Origin: an uncultured Chloroflexota bacterium
GTDB lineage: Bacteria; Chloroflexota; UBA11872; UBA12225
NCBI GenBank assembly: GCA_902805635.1
Contig: CADCTC010000208.1
Span: 1-39,834, forward strand
Length of the DNA stretch: 39,834 nucleotides
Reading direction: 5' to 3'
Shown: in pieces, positions 32,630-39,834 of the stretch
Layout of the letters: each line of letters starts with the position of its first letter
How positions within the stretch are numbered: position 1 is the stretch's first letter
Translations under genes and position numbers: made by a program
Notes under the pieces: model-generated
The model's input: the letters and a program-made list of their open reading frames with translations, nothing else
Database searches by the model: none
Told to the model about the DNA's origin: nothing

Positions 32630-33604
32630 ATGACGACCGGCGCCTCCCCGCAGATAGACGCAGCTCCCCGCCCAGCAGCTCCACGCCGGCGGCCGCTGGG
32701 CCGTACCGGCCTCATGATCACCGAGATTGGCATGGGCGGCGCCTGGGTGCTCGGCCGCCGCAATGACCTGCCGGAAGAGCACGGCGTTGCGACCATCCGC
32801 CACGCCCTAGACCTCGGCATCACCTACCTGGACACTGCCGAGTGCTACATCGACGGCCGCAGTGAGGCGCTCTTCGGCGCGGCCCTGGTGGACTACACCG
32901 GCGAGTACGCCATTGCCACCAAGTGCGGCCACCGCACCGGCGATGGCGCGCCCCGCGCCGAGCCGTTCGACTGGTCGCGCGCCGGCGTGCTCGACAGCCT
33001 CCAGCACAGCCTGCGCCGCCTTGGCCGTGATTCGGTAGACCTCTTCCAGCTGCACACTCCCCAGGAGCCGCCGCTGGACGCCATCCTCGGTCCCGGCGGC
33101 GCGCTGGAGGGGCTGCGCGAGGCACGCGAGCGCGGCTGGTGCCGCTTCCTGGGCATCACCGGACGCGACCTGGACTTCCTGCGCCGCTGCGTCGAGAGCG
33201 ACGCCTTCGACACCATGATCACCTTCCAGCGCTTCGACCTCCTGGAACAGTCGGCCCTGCCACTCTTCCGGGAAGCCGCGGCCCACCGCATGGGTGTCAT
33301 CCTTGGCAGCCCCCTGCGCCTGGGCCTCTTCGGCTCTGCCCGCGACGAGCTGCTGGCCCGCTATCCAGAGGAAGACCGCCGTCAAGTCGAACAGCTCGAT
33401 GCGCTCCTGGCAGGTGAGCCCGGCGGCATCTCCGCCTCCGCCATCCGCTTCGCGCTCTCCCCGCCCGAAGTCAGCGTCGTGCTCAGCGGCGCCACTTCGC
33501 CCCAGGACATCGAAGACGTGGTCCGCGCCGCCCAGACGCCGCTCTCCCCCGGCCTGGCAGAGGAGATCATCCGCCTCGGCGCCGGTAAGGTGCGGTCGTT
33601 CTGA
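32630..33604 (+). CDS. Aldo-keto reductase
   Basis: A 324-residue NADPH-type oxidoreductase with an (alpha/beta)8 barrel. The N-terminus has RPLGRTGLMITEIGMGGAW. The active-site Asp-Tyr region is YLDTAECYIDGRSEALFG (a typical D-T-A-x-x-Y). The Lys is in IATKCGHR and the His in DLFQLHTPQ. SASAIRFALSPPEVSVVLSGATSPQDIEDV is the C-terminal cofactor-binding segment (normally ...P.G.r...l.en). It looks like the subfamily of predicted L-fucose dehydrogenase / sugar oxidoreductases. The start is set by the TACGCT box. The convergent phosphoesterase ends 4 bp beyond its stop. Confidence 0.9.
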   Translation: MTTGASPQIDAAPRPAAPRRRPLGRTGLMITEIGMGGAWVLGRRNDLPEEHGVATIRHALDLGITYLDTAECYIDGRSEALFGAALVDYTGEYAIATKCGHRTGDGAPRAEPFDWSRAGVLDSLQHSLRRLGRDSVDLFQLHTPQEPPLDAILGPGGALEGLREARERGWCRFLGITGRDLDFLRRCVESDAFDTMITFQRFDLLEQSALPLFREAAAHRMGVILGSPLRLGLFGSARDELLARYPEEDRRQVEQLDALLAGEPGGISASAIRFALSPPEVSVVLSGATSPQDIEDVVRAAQTPLSPGLAEEIIRLGAGKVRSF

Positions 33605-33608
33605 GGGC

Positions 33609-34469
33609 CTACGGATTCTCTGCCAAAAACCGCCGCAGCGAGGGCAGCACCTCGTCCTCCGGCAGCCCACCGGAGGCGCGTACCCATGGGCCGAAGTAGT
33701 GCCGCCCCGTGCGCAGTTGCCGGCTGAATACTTCCGCGTACTCGCCACAGGCGTCCCGATAGCCATTGTCGAACTCTCGCACTCCCGCTTCGACGTCGTA
33801 CGCCACCCGCCTGATCTCTACCTGCCAGTCACCGGGGTTCCCAGATGGCCCAGGCGTCGCAAGCGCGTACGAGACGCGTGGATCGCCATCTAGATTGAAC
33901 CCGGCCGAGCCCACGTTCACGAATCGGCGCACCGCCTCGCCCTCGGCAGCCTCGGCAGCGGGTGGCACAACGCGGACCACCGGGCGGTGCGTGTGCCCCA
34001 CAAATGCCGTGAGGGCGTGGTGGCCATTCCAGAACGCCCGAAGCTCCTCGTCGGTGCGCGACTCGGTCACCCCATCGCGCACGTGGCGCGGCGAGCCATG
34101 CGTCACCAGGGTCGCCGCGTCCAGCTCCAGCCGGTCCGGCAGCGCCGCCAGGAACGCCCGTCGCTCCGCGCCCAGCTGCTCCATCGTGAAGCGCGCCACT
34201 GTGTAACGCACGCTCGACCGCAGCCACTCTGGCATCCCCGGCGTGCCGTACGGCGCCACCAGCTCCACCTCGTGGTTGCCACGCACCAACCGCGCCCCGC
34301 ACTCCCGCAGCAGGTCCACCACGGCCGCCGAGCTCGGTCCAAAGTTCACGATGTCCCCCGCCACCACCACTTCCGTCACGCCACTTGCATCCGCGTCCGC
34401 CAGCACTGCCCGCAGCGCTGTCAGGTGCCCGTGCGTGTCTGAAAGCACCGCCACTCGCCGAACGGTCAT
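33609..34469 (-). CDS. Calcineurin-like metallophosphoesterase (YfcE/MJ0936 type)
   Basis: A 286-residue phosphodiesterase or phosphatase with all metal-binding blocks: LSDTHGH, VVAGDIVNFGP, RGNHEVE, VTHGSP and GHTHRP. A C-terminal extension of about 80 residues (VSYALATPGPSG ... YFGPWVRASGG) follows the core. Start ATG 34469. It is divergent from the PHP gene, only 32-38 bp away, so the two promoters overlap. The substrate is unknown. Confidence 0.9.
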   Translation of the reverse strand: MTVRRVAVLSDTHGHLTALRAVLADADASGVTEVVVAGDIVNFGPSSAAVVDLLRECGARLVRGNHEVELVAPYGTPGMPEWLRSSVRYTVARFTMEQLGAERRAFLAALPDRLELDAATLVTHGSPRHVRDGVTESRTDEELRAFWNGHHALTAFVGHTHRPVVRVVPPAAEAAEGEAVRRFVNVGSAGFNLDGDPRVSYALATPGPSGNPGDWQVEIRRVAYDVEAGVREFDNGYRDACGEYAEVFSRQLRTGRHYFGPWVRASGGLPEDEVLPSLRRFLAENP

Positions 34470-34493
34470 TCGCCCCTGAAACGGGTGCCCCGC

Positions 34494-34499
34494 TATGCT
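34494..34499 (+). promoter_or_regulatory. -10-like box TATGCT for the PHP gene
   Basis: TATGCT lies 2 nt before GTG 34502 and 8 nt before GTG 34508. The second GTG fits a leaderless start better. Confidence 0.4.
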
Positions 34500-34501
34500 A
34501 G

Positions 34502-35374
34502 GTGCCAGTGACTGACGTGACGCCAGCACACGGCATCCTCGCCGACTATCACACCCACCCCAAGCGCACGCCGGCCGACCTGCCCATCGCGCAGCACGCG
34601 GCGCATTATGTTGCCTCCATGCGTCCTTACGCCGCGCGCGCGGCGGAGCTTGGCCTGGCTGAGCTCGGCATGTCAGAGCACATCTATCGCCTCTCCCTTG
34701 CGCCCGGCGCCGTCCCCTGGCGCACCGACGGCACGGCGCGTGGCGACATGGCGGCCTACGTCCGTGCGGTCGAAGCCGTGCGCGCAGAGTTCAGTCAGCC
34801 AGCGCCCGGCCGCCCTGCGCTGGCGGTGCGACTCTCTATGGAAGTGGACATCGTCCCGGCCACCGTCTCCATTCTCCAACAGGCGCTGCCGCTGTATCCC
34901 TTCGACTACCTGCTCGGCTCGGTCCATGAGATCCCAGACATCGAAGCCGGCGCACGCTCCCAGGACTCCTACCGCGCTTACTACGGCGCCATCCGCTGGG
35001 CGGCGAAGTCGCGCCTCTTCCATACTATTGCCCACCCCGACCGCATCCACCGCAAGCTCGACGCCATCCCCACCGGCGAGCTCGAAGCGCTGATGGCCGA
35101 GACCGCCGCCACCCTCGCCGTCGAGGGCGTCTGCATCGAGCTCAGCGCCAACGGCGTGCGGCGCGGCATCGTGGGCACCGACCCCAACCGTACCTTCATC
35201 CAGATCTGCTTCCGGCATGGCGTGGGCATCACCTTCGGCTCAGACGCCCACGTGCTTGACGACGTCGCCGTTGGCTTGGACGTGCTGCGCGACCTGGCGT
35301 GGGAGGCTGGCTACCGCCACATTGCCACCTTCGACCACGGCCGGCGCATCGACCGCCCGCTGCCGCCGCCATAA
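34502..35374 (+). CDS. PHP-domain phosphatase (histidinol-phosphatase-like)
   Basis: A 290-residue metal-dependent phosphoesterase. The PHP blocks are visible in order: ADYHTHP (HxH), GMSEHIY, SMEVDIVP, LLGSVHEI, IAHPDRIHRK and FGSDAHVLDDV. The arrangement is that of HisK/HisJ histidinol phosphatases, which complete histidine synthesis, but other PHP phosphatases share it. No his genes are nearby. The start may be GTG 34508, two codons in. It lies 45 bp upstream of the ATP-grasp gene in the same direction. Confidence 0.85.
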   Translation: MPVTDVTPAHGILADYHTHPKRTPADLPIAQHAAHYVASMRPYAARAAELGLAELGMSEHIYRLSLAPGAVPWRTDGTARGDMAAYVRAVEAVRAEFSQPAPGRPALAVRLSMEVDIVPATVSILQQALPLYPFDYLLGSVHEIPDIEAGARSQDSYRAYYGAIRWAAKSRLFHTIAHPDRIHRKLDAIPTGELEALMAETAATLAVEGVCIELSANGVRRGIVGTDPNRTFIQICFRHGVGITFGSDAHVLDDVAVGLDVLRDLAWEAGYRHIATFDHGRRIDRPLPPP

Positions 35375-35419
35375 ATAGCGAGAGCAGTCTGGCACGCAGG
35401 GTGCAAGGCGCTGCACCAC

Positions 35420-36300
35420 ATGCGTATCGCCTTCTTCATGCGCCCTGATCCGGCAGACGCCAACGCCCCGGAGATCGCAGCCGGGTCGAGCGCCGTGAGC
35501 AACGAGATCGTCACCGCGCTCCGCGAGTCCGGAGCGGACGTGGACGAGATTGTCCCGGAAGCCCAGGCGTGGGACCTGCTCCACGTGCGGCCGGCCTACG
35601 ATCTGTACGTCCTCAAGTCCAAAACCCGCTCGACCTGGACCTGGCGGAGGCGCTCGAAGCGGCCGGCGCAAGTGTCGTGAACACCGCGCGCGCCTCGCGC
35701 CTAGTGAAGAACAAGATCGTGCACACGCCGCTGCTCGCCGCCGCCGGCTTGCCCCAACCCGACTCCTGGGTGACCGCCAGCCATGCCGCGCTGCGCGACC
35801 TGCTGGAGCGCACTCCCATGCACTGCCTGGTGAAGCCGCCCGCCGGCAGCATGGCCAAGGGCATCCACACCCTGGAGTCCGCCGCCGATCTGGACAAAGA
35901 GGAGCACGCCGCCCTGCGCGACGCGTTCGTCGATACGTTTGGTCAGCCCAACCCGCTGCTGGTCCAGCGCCAGGTCCCCGCGGACGGCAAGGACCTCAAG
36001 GTCTACGCCGTGGGAGTCTGGTTGGCGGCCATCACCCGCCCGTTCCCCGCCAAGACCGAGGAAGAGAAGCGCGGGGAGCCGGCTGAGCTGCGCCCCGCGC
36101 TGCGCGACGCCGCGCTGGCATGCGGACGCGCTCTGGGCCTGGAGCTCTACGGAGTGGACTTCCTCCAGCACGACGACCAATTCTGGATCGTGGACGTCAA
36201 CGCCTTTCCCAGCTACAAGGGCATCGACGGCGCCACCGAGCGCATCGCCACGTACCTCCTGGAACGCGCCCGCCGCGCTGTCCACCCGGCCGCGGTCTGA
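35420..36300 (+). pseudogene. ATP-grasp enzyme (RimK/glutathione-synthetase-like), single-base frameshift
   Basis: A carboxylate-amine ligase-type ATP-grasp protein of about 293 residues if repaired. The first part (35420-35625) reads MRIAFFMRPDPADANAPEI...YDLYVLKSK. The rest (to 36300) is in the +2 frame: PLDLDLAEALEAAGASVVNTA, MHCLVKPPAGSMAKGIHTL (ATP-binding strand with Lys), ELYGVDFLQHDDQFWIVDVNAFPSYKG (metal-binding Asp-Asn). The frames meet at AAAACCCGCTC (about 35621-35631); restoring one base there gives a continuous KSKTPLDLDLAEALE. Everything else is intact, so a sequencing or assembly error in the C-run, or a very recent mutation, is likely. The substrate is unknown. Confidence 0.85.
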
Positions 36301-36316
36301 GTGCTGCCATGAAAAG

Positions 36317-36338
36317 GCTCCCGGCCGCGGCCGGGAGC
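36317..36338. terminator. 22-bp perfect palindrome between the ATP-grasp and mannonate dehydratase genes
   Basis: The arms CTCCCGGCC and GGCCGGGAG (with G and C outside) pair perfectly around a GC centre, 16 bp after the ATP-grasp stop. Without a T-run it may be a terminator or an operator; a TACACT box (36368-36373) follows before the next gene. Confidence 0.6.
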
Positions 36339-36396
36339 GCCGGCGCCCTCGGAGGGACGTGACACAGTACACTCCCGTTCCGGAAGGAGTTCCCCT

Positions 36397-37461
36397 TTGG
36401 CAGTCGCCACACCGACCGCACCAGCCGCACACTCCGCTGGGCGCAGCAGCCCCATCGACAAGATCGCGCCCGGCGTCAAGATCACGGCGCAGATGTCCCC
36501 CGAGCCGGCCGAAGAAGACCTGCAGTGGATTGCCCAGATGGGCATCCAGCACGCCGTGCTGTGGACCGACTCAAGCAAGTCCAGCGCCGAGTACTACGCC
36601 AGCCGCAAGGAGCTCTTCGCCGGCCACGGCATCAGCGTGTACGGCTTCGGCAACTCGGACGTGCACAACCAGGACGCCATCGTGCTGGGCACCGAGAACC
36701 GGGACGCCAAGATCGAGGAGTACAAGCGCCACCTCCAGTCGCTCGGTAAGGCCGGCATCCCCTACACCACCTACGCCCACATGGCCAACGGCATCTGGAG
36801 CTCCGCGCGCGAGACCACCCGCGGCGGCGCCAGCGCCCGCGCGCTGGACATCAATAGCCCGGAGGCTACCGGCCGCTGGCGCGACCGCACCCACACCCTC
36901 CCGCTCACCAACGGCCGCGTCTACACCGAAGAAGAGCTCTGGGACAACTTCGAGTACTTCATCCGCCAGGCGGCGCCCGTGGCCGAGAATGAGAACGTCA
37001 TGATCGGCATCCACCCGGATGACCCGCCCGGCCTGACTGAGATCGGCGGCGTGCCGCGCCTCTTCTCGAATCTAGACCGGTACAAGAAGGCGATAGCCAT
37101 CGCTAACAGCGCCAACGTCGGCGTCTGCCTCTGCCTGGGCTGCTGGCTAGAGGGCGGCGAAATGATGGGCGCCAGCGCCGCCGAGGCCATCCGCTACTTC
37201 GGCGGGGAGAAACAGCTGTTCAAGGTCCACTTCCGCAACGTGGACAAGCCCCTGCCCCACTTCGTCGAGACGTTCCTGGACGACGGCTATCAGGACATGT
37301 ACGAGCTCATGCAGGCGCTGGTGGAGGTGGATTTCCGCGGCGTCTGCATCCCCGACCACATCCCCGGCATGTCCGGTGACCGCCGCCTCGGCACCGCCTT
37401 CACCATCGGCTACATGAAGGCGCTCCTGGAGCGCGCCCAAACTGACGCAGCCAAACGCTAG
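36397..37461 (+). CDS. uxuA: Mannonate dehydratase
   Basis: A 354-residue enzyme of D-glucuronate breakdown, converting D-mannonate to 2-keto-3-deoxygluconate. Family motifs of the TIM-barrel metal site are seen: NVMIGIHPDDPP (His and Asp), NVGVCLCLGCWLEGG (Cys region), FKVHFRNVDKP, and VCIPDHIPGMSGD (Asp-His). The TTG start at 36397 has a strong AAGGAG site 7 nt upstream. A TACACT box at 36368-36373 gives a leader of about 15-20 nt. The stop overlaps that of the convergent histidine phosphatase in CTAG (37458-37461). With the kinase-nucleotidyltransferase pair it supports a uronate theme. Confidence 0.85.
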   Translation: MAVATPTAPAAHSAGRSSPIDKIAPGVKITAQMSPEPAEEDLQWIAQMGIQHAVLWTDSSKSSAEYYASRKELFAGHGISVYGFGNSDVHNQDAIVLGTENRDAKIEEYKRHLQSLGKAGIPYTTYAHMANGIWSSARETTRGGASARALDINSPEATGRWRDRTHTLPLTNGRVYTEEELWDNFEYFIRQAAPVAENENVMIGIHPDDPPGLTEIGGVPRLFSNLDRYKKAIAIANSANVGVCLCLGCWLEGGEMMGASAAEAIRYFGGEKQLFKVHFRNVDKPLPHFVETFLDDGYQDMYELMQALVEVDFRGVCIPDHIPGMSGDRRLGTAFTIGYMKALLERAQTDAAKR

Positions 37462-38267
37462 ACGACCAGCGTCCCAAACGGGATCACCAGCGACCCCTTG
37501 CCGTCCCGCACTCCCGGCCCCCTAACGCCCTTCAGACGCTGCGCGTCTTCCGGTTGTTCATCCAATTCAACGACGGCAAGGTCCGGCATGCGTAGGGCGC
37601 GCCAGTGCTCCAGCGCCTCCTCCGTAGACCACCCCAACACACCTGCCAGGTAGCTGGTGATCATCCGCCCTCCGGTGGCGATCGCTACCGTCGCCGGCAG
37701 CACCCGATCACGGTTCATCGGCGGCTCGTGCACCACGCGCAGCCGCTCCACCGCCGCGCCAAACCGCGCCCGCGCCGCGGCCGCCGTCTCCCACCCCGGC
37801 GCAGGCGCCACCTCCGGCTCCGCCAGGAACCGCTGGATCGTCGCCAGGAACTCCTCGCTGCCCAGGAACCCCTCGCTGTGCGTCTCGCCGAACGCCGCCT
37901 CCGCCTGCACCCGCCGCTCGCGCTCCGCCGCCACCGGCTCTAACGTCTCCACCATCTTCGGCTCGTCCCCGGCGTAGAAGCCATCCGCTCGGTCGAACAG
38001 CCCCAGCGCGGCCAGCCGCCGCGCCGCTGCGCGCCCATTATCGGTCAGTCCCCACGTTGACGGCGCGCGCCGCGGGTCCACCGCCGACTGCGCGTGACGC
38101 ACTAGGATCAGGCGGTGCCGCCGCGGGATGCGCGGCTCAGACGGGGCGGCCGGCACTACTCTGGTTCGTAGCGCGTTCCCCTCCGTTCGTGGTGAGCCTG
38201 TCGAACCATGCCCTTCGACAAGCTCAGGGCGAACGGCATCTCTGCCAGGCATGCTAGGCGTGCTCAT
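37458..38267 (-). CDS. Histidine phosphatase (phosphoglycerate mutase-like)
   Basis: A phosphatase with the catalytic RHG-like motif LILVRHAQSAVD, then WGLTDNGRAAARRL, the acid-base region GETHSEGF and the second catalytic His position replaced within VAIATGGRMI. The G-G after ATG is where many members have GH, so the second His may be missing. The frame starts at 38267 with MSTPSMPGRD. Residues about 11-40 are encoded by a paired palindromic element (VRPELVEGHG...). A later start (near RIPRRHRLILVRHAQ, about 38130) would give a normal family length, so the true start is uncertain. It is convergent with mannonate dehydratase. Confidence 0.75.
   Translation of the reverse strand: MSTPSMPGRDAVRPELVEGHGSTGSPRTEGNALRTRVVPAAPSEPRIPRRHRLILVRHAQSAVDPRRAPSTWGLTDNGRAAARRLAALGLFDRADGFYAGDEPKMVETLEPVAAERERRVQAEAAFGETHSEGFLGSEEFLATIQRFLAEPEVAPAPGWETAAAARARFGAAVERLRVVHEPPMNRDRVLPATVAIATGGRMITSYLAGVLGWSTEEALEHWRALRMPDLAVVELDEQPEDAQRLKGVRGPGVRDGKGSLVIPFGTLVV
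38184..38236. repeat. Head-to-head pair of RPELVEG/FDKLR elements, copy C
   Basis: Two inverted copies lie back to back: CGTTCGTGGTGAGCCTGTCG (diverged) at 38184-38203 and CCCTTCGACAAGCTCAGGGC at 38211-38230. They form a long imperfect hairpin. The element lies in the open frame of the histidine phosphatase N-terminus, or in its 5' region if a later start is used. Confidence 0.85.
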
Positions 38268-38305
38268 ATAGCGCGTATGATAAGAACCGCCGCGAGGAGC
38301 ATGCG

Positions 38306-39277
38306 ATGAAGACCGCGATCCCGGACAATTTCCCGGTGGTGTACACCGAAGACCACCCCGCGCTGGCGCCCCTGCGCCAGCGAGGCGACCTGGCGCTCTA
38401 CTCCACGCGCCACGAATCCAAAGACGAGCTGATCGACCGCCTGCGCGGCGCCGAGGCGGCCATCAACGTGCGCGCCTACTCCAAGTTCGAAGCGGACGTT
38501 TTCGCCGCGCTGCCCGACCTGCGCTTCCTCACCGTCATGGGCACCGGCACCGACAACATCGACCTCGAAGCCGCCGGAAAGCACGGCGTCACCGTCAGCA
38601 ACACGCCAACCGCGCCCACTGTCTCCGTGGCCGAGTTCACGATTGGCATGATGCTGGCCCTCGCCAAGAACCTGGCCCCCATGCACCAGGCGCTCACCGC
38701 GGGCGAATGGAAGCACATGCCCGGCGTCGAGCTGCGCGGCAAGACCTTCGGCCTGGTCGGCCTGGGCCTGATCGCCGCCGAGATTGCCCCCGTCGTGAAG
38801 GCGCTTGGCATGCGCCTCGTAGGCTGGAGCCTCACCCACGACGAAGCACGCGCCGCGCGTATGGGTGTGGAGCTGCTGGACCTGGACGACCTGCTGCGCC
38901 AGTCAGACGTGGTGTCGCTGCTGCTGCGCGCCTCGCCACGCACCCACCAGATCATCGGCCGGCGCGAACTGGGCCTGATGAAGCCCACCGCCTACCTGGT
39001 CAACACCGGCCGCGGCGCCCTGGTGGACGAGCAGGCGCTCTACGACACGCTCAAGCAGCGCCGCATCGCCGGCGCCGCCATCGACGTCTTCCAGAGCGAG
39101 CCACTCCCCGCCGAGTCACCCATCCTGAAACTGGACAACGTGCTCGTCACCCCCCATGTAGCCTGGGTCACCGGCGCTGGCATCGACCGCATGGCCCGTC
39201 ACCCCGTCGAGAACATCCTCGCCTACCTCGACGGCAAGCCGCAGTTCGTGGTCAACCAGCCGTTCCTACCCGCCTGA
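38306..39277 (+). CDS. D-isomer-specific 2-hydroxyacid dehydrogenase
   Basis: A 323-residue NAD-dependent enzyme (phosphoglycerate/glyoxylate/hydroxypyruvate reductase type). The cofactor loop is FGLVGLGLIAAEIAP. The catalytic Arg is in VNTGRGALVDE, the Glu in VFQSEPLP and the His in TPHVAWVTGAG. FLTVMGTGTDNIDLEAA is the typical N-terminal contact. It is preceded by a TATGAT box (38276-38281) and a GAGGAG ribosome site. The specific acid is unknown. A sugar-acid role is possible given the neighbouring mannonate dehydratase. The convergent SDR gene ends 6 bp after its stop. Confidence 0.9.
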   Translation: MKTAIPDNFPVVYTEDHPALAPLRQRGDLALYSTRHESKDELIDRLRGAEAAINVRAYSKFEADVFAALPDLRFLTVMGTGTDNIDLEAAGKHGVTVSNTPTAPTVSVAEFTIGMMLALAKNLAPMHQALTAGEWKHMPGVELRGKTFGLVGLGLIAAEIAPVVKALGMRLVGWSLTHDEARAARMGVELLDLDDLLRQSDVVSLLLRASPRTHQIIGRRELGLMKPTAYLVNTGRGALVDEQALYDTLKQRRIAGAAIDVFQSEPLPAESPILKLDNVLVTPHVAWVTGAGIDRMARHPVENILAYLDGKPQFVVNQPFLPA

Positions 39278-39283
39278 CCCCGG

Positions 39284-39834
39284 CTACCGTCGCGCCGTGG
39301 TCTGCAGCGAATCGGGGTTCTCGCGCAGGTAGTCGCGCAGGCGGAACGCCAGGTCGTCCTGCAGCTGGGTGGTCAGGCCACCGTCCACGGCCAGCACTTG
39401 TCCGGTCACCCAGCTCGATTCGTCCGAGGCAAAGTAGAGGCAGGCGTTGGCGATGTCCAGCGGCCACCCCAGGCGGCGCGTGGGATAGATCTCGCGCGTG
39501 TAGCGCGAGCTCGGCGTATCCGGCGTAGGCTCCTCGTCTTCCAGGCGCGACTGCACGCCACCGGGGCAGATCGCGTTGGCGCGAATGCCCTGCGGCCCGA
39601 AGTCCACGCTGATCTCGCGGCACAGGTTGAACAGGGAGGACTTACCCACCTCGTAGCCCAGTCCACGGCGGGCGGGCAGCAGTCCGTGCACCGACGAGAT
39701 ACAGATGATCGAGCCGCCGCCGGCCTCGATCATGTGCGGGATGGCGTACTTGGCCCCCAGGAAGTTCGCGCGCGGCATGCCCGCCATGGCACGGTCGAAC
39801 TCCTCCGCCGTCGCCTCTACCACCGTCTTGGCAG
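39284..39834 (-). CDS. SDR-family oxidoreductase, N-terminus beyond the window
   Basis: The C-terminal ~183 residues of a short-chain dehydrogenase/reductase. Catalytic residues are present: Ser in SIICISSVHG and Tyr-x3-Lys in GYEVGKSSL. The PG motif is in RANAICPGGVQS, and the C-terminal GQVLAVDGGLTTQL is typical of the family. The Rossmann glycine loop lies outside the window. The frame is open to the edge (AKTVVEAT). The substrate is unknown. Confidence 0.9.
   Translation of the reverse strand, partial: AKTVVEATAEEFDRAMAGMPRANFLGAKYAIPHMIEAGGGSIICISSVHGLLPARRGLGYEVGKSSLFNLCREISVDFGPQGIRANAICPGGVQSRLEDEEPTPDTPSSRYTREIYPTRRLGWPLDIANACLYFASDESSWVTGQVLAVDGGLTTQLQDDLAFRLRDYLRENPDSLQTTARR

Noticed and set aside
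1..39834. CRISPR array, tRNA, rRNA, phage or integrase attachment sites
   Set aside because: No regularly spaced repeats, no tRNA-like or rRNA-like sequence and no integrase gene were found.

Overview
The window is high-GC bacterial chromosome (roughly two thirds G+C by eye; not computed), densely packed with short gaps and frequent strand switches. The likely source is Chloroflexota (Dehalococcoidia/Thermomicrobia-like) or a similar high-GC lineage. This rests on the secreted proteins with long Thr/Pro/Ala linkers, the lamin-tail protein with a SYQRLGG-type domain, the RPELVEG/FDKLR palindromic elements and the many genes with a -10-like box right at the start codon. It is an inference. No rRNA, tRNA or CRISPR array was found.

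Layout. 1-2282: 3' part of a cobalamin-dependent methionine synthase with an internal deletion/frameshift and an in-frame palindromic repeat. 2283-5916: repeat-rich spacer, PQQ-type sugar dehydrogenase lipoprotein (-), alpha/beta hydrolase (-), [3Fe-4S]-type ferredoxin and HAD hydrolase. 5944-9932: secreted lamin-tail protein, TlyA-like rRNA methyltransferase, DUF503 protein (-), secreted CAP protein. 9983-16873: small membrane proteins, D-Ala-D-Ala carboxypeptidase (-), an unrecognised gene plus a YsnF/DUF2382 stress protein (-), S9-type lipoprotein hydrolase, GST-like protein, Dtd (-). 17136-20926: GH116 glycosidase and aldose-1-epimerase (-), an apparent sugar operon. 21485-22600: primary-type sigma factor behind a low-GC control region and long leader. 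22730-26468: zinc alcohol dehydrogenase, membrane-anchored alpha-carbonic anhydrase with a Gln at the third zinc-ligand position (-), chromate transporter, small zinc-ribbon protein (-). 26641-29957: galacturonokinase-like GHMP kinase with a sugar nucleotidyltransferase, then an MscS channel (-). 30011-32168: ISAs1-family insertion sequence with perfect 19-bp ends and a frameshifted transposase, next to a DUF433/DUF5615 toxin-antitoxin pair. 32630-39834: aldo-keto reductase, metallophosphoesterase (-), PHP phosphatase, frameshifted ATP-grasp gene, mannonate dehydratase, histidine phosphatase (-), D-2-hydroxyacid dehydrogenase and a truncated SDR (-).

How the genes fit together. A sugar/uronate theme recurs: GH116 with an epimerase could release and equilibrate sugars, the GHMP kinase and nucleotidyltransferase could form a two-step uronic acid salvage to an NDP-uronate, and mannonate dehydratase with the hydroxyacid dehydrogenase and SDR suggests sugar-acid catabolism. 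The rest is housekeeping (Dtd, TlyA, sigma factor) and envelope functions.

Most unusual signals: palindromic elements translated inside proteins; a repeated -10-like TAnnnT hexamer 6-8 nt before start codons (leaderless transcription); the His-to-Gln change in the carbonic anhydrase; the galacturonokinase pair; three broken genes (MetH, transposase, ATP-grasp); and three convergent gene pairs that share a CTAG stop-codon overlap.
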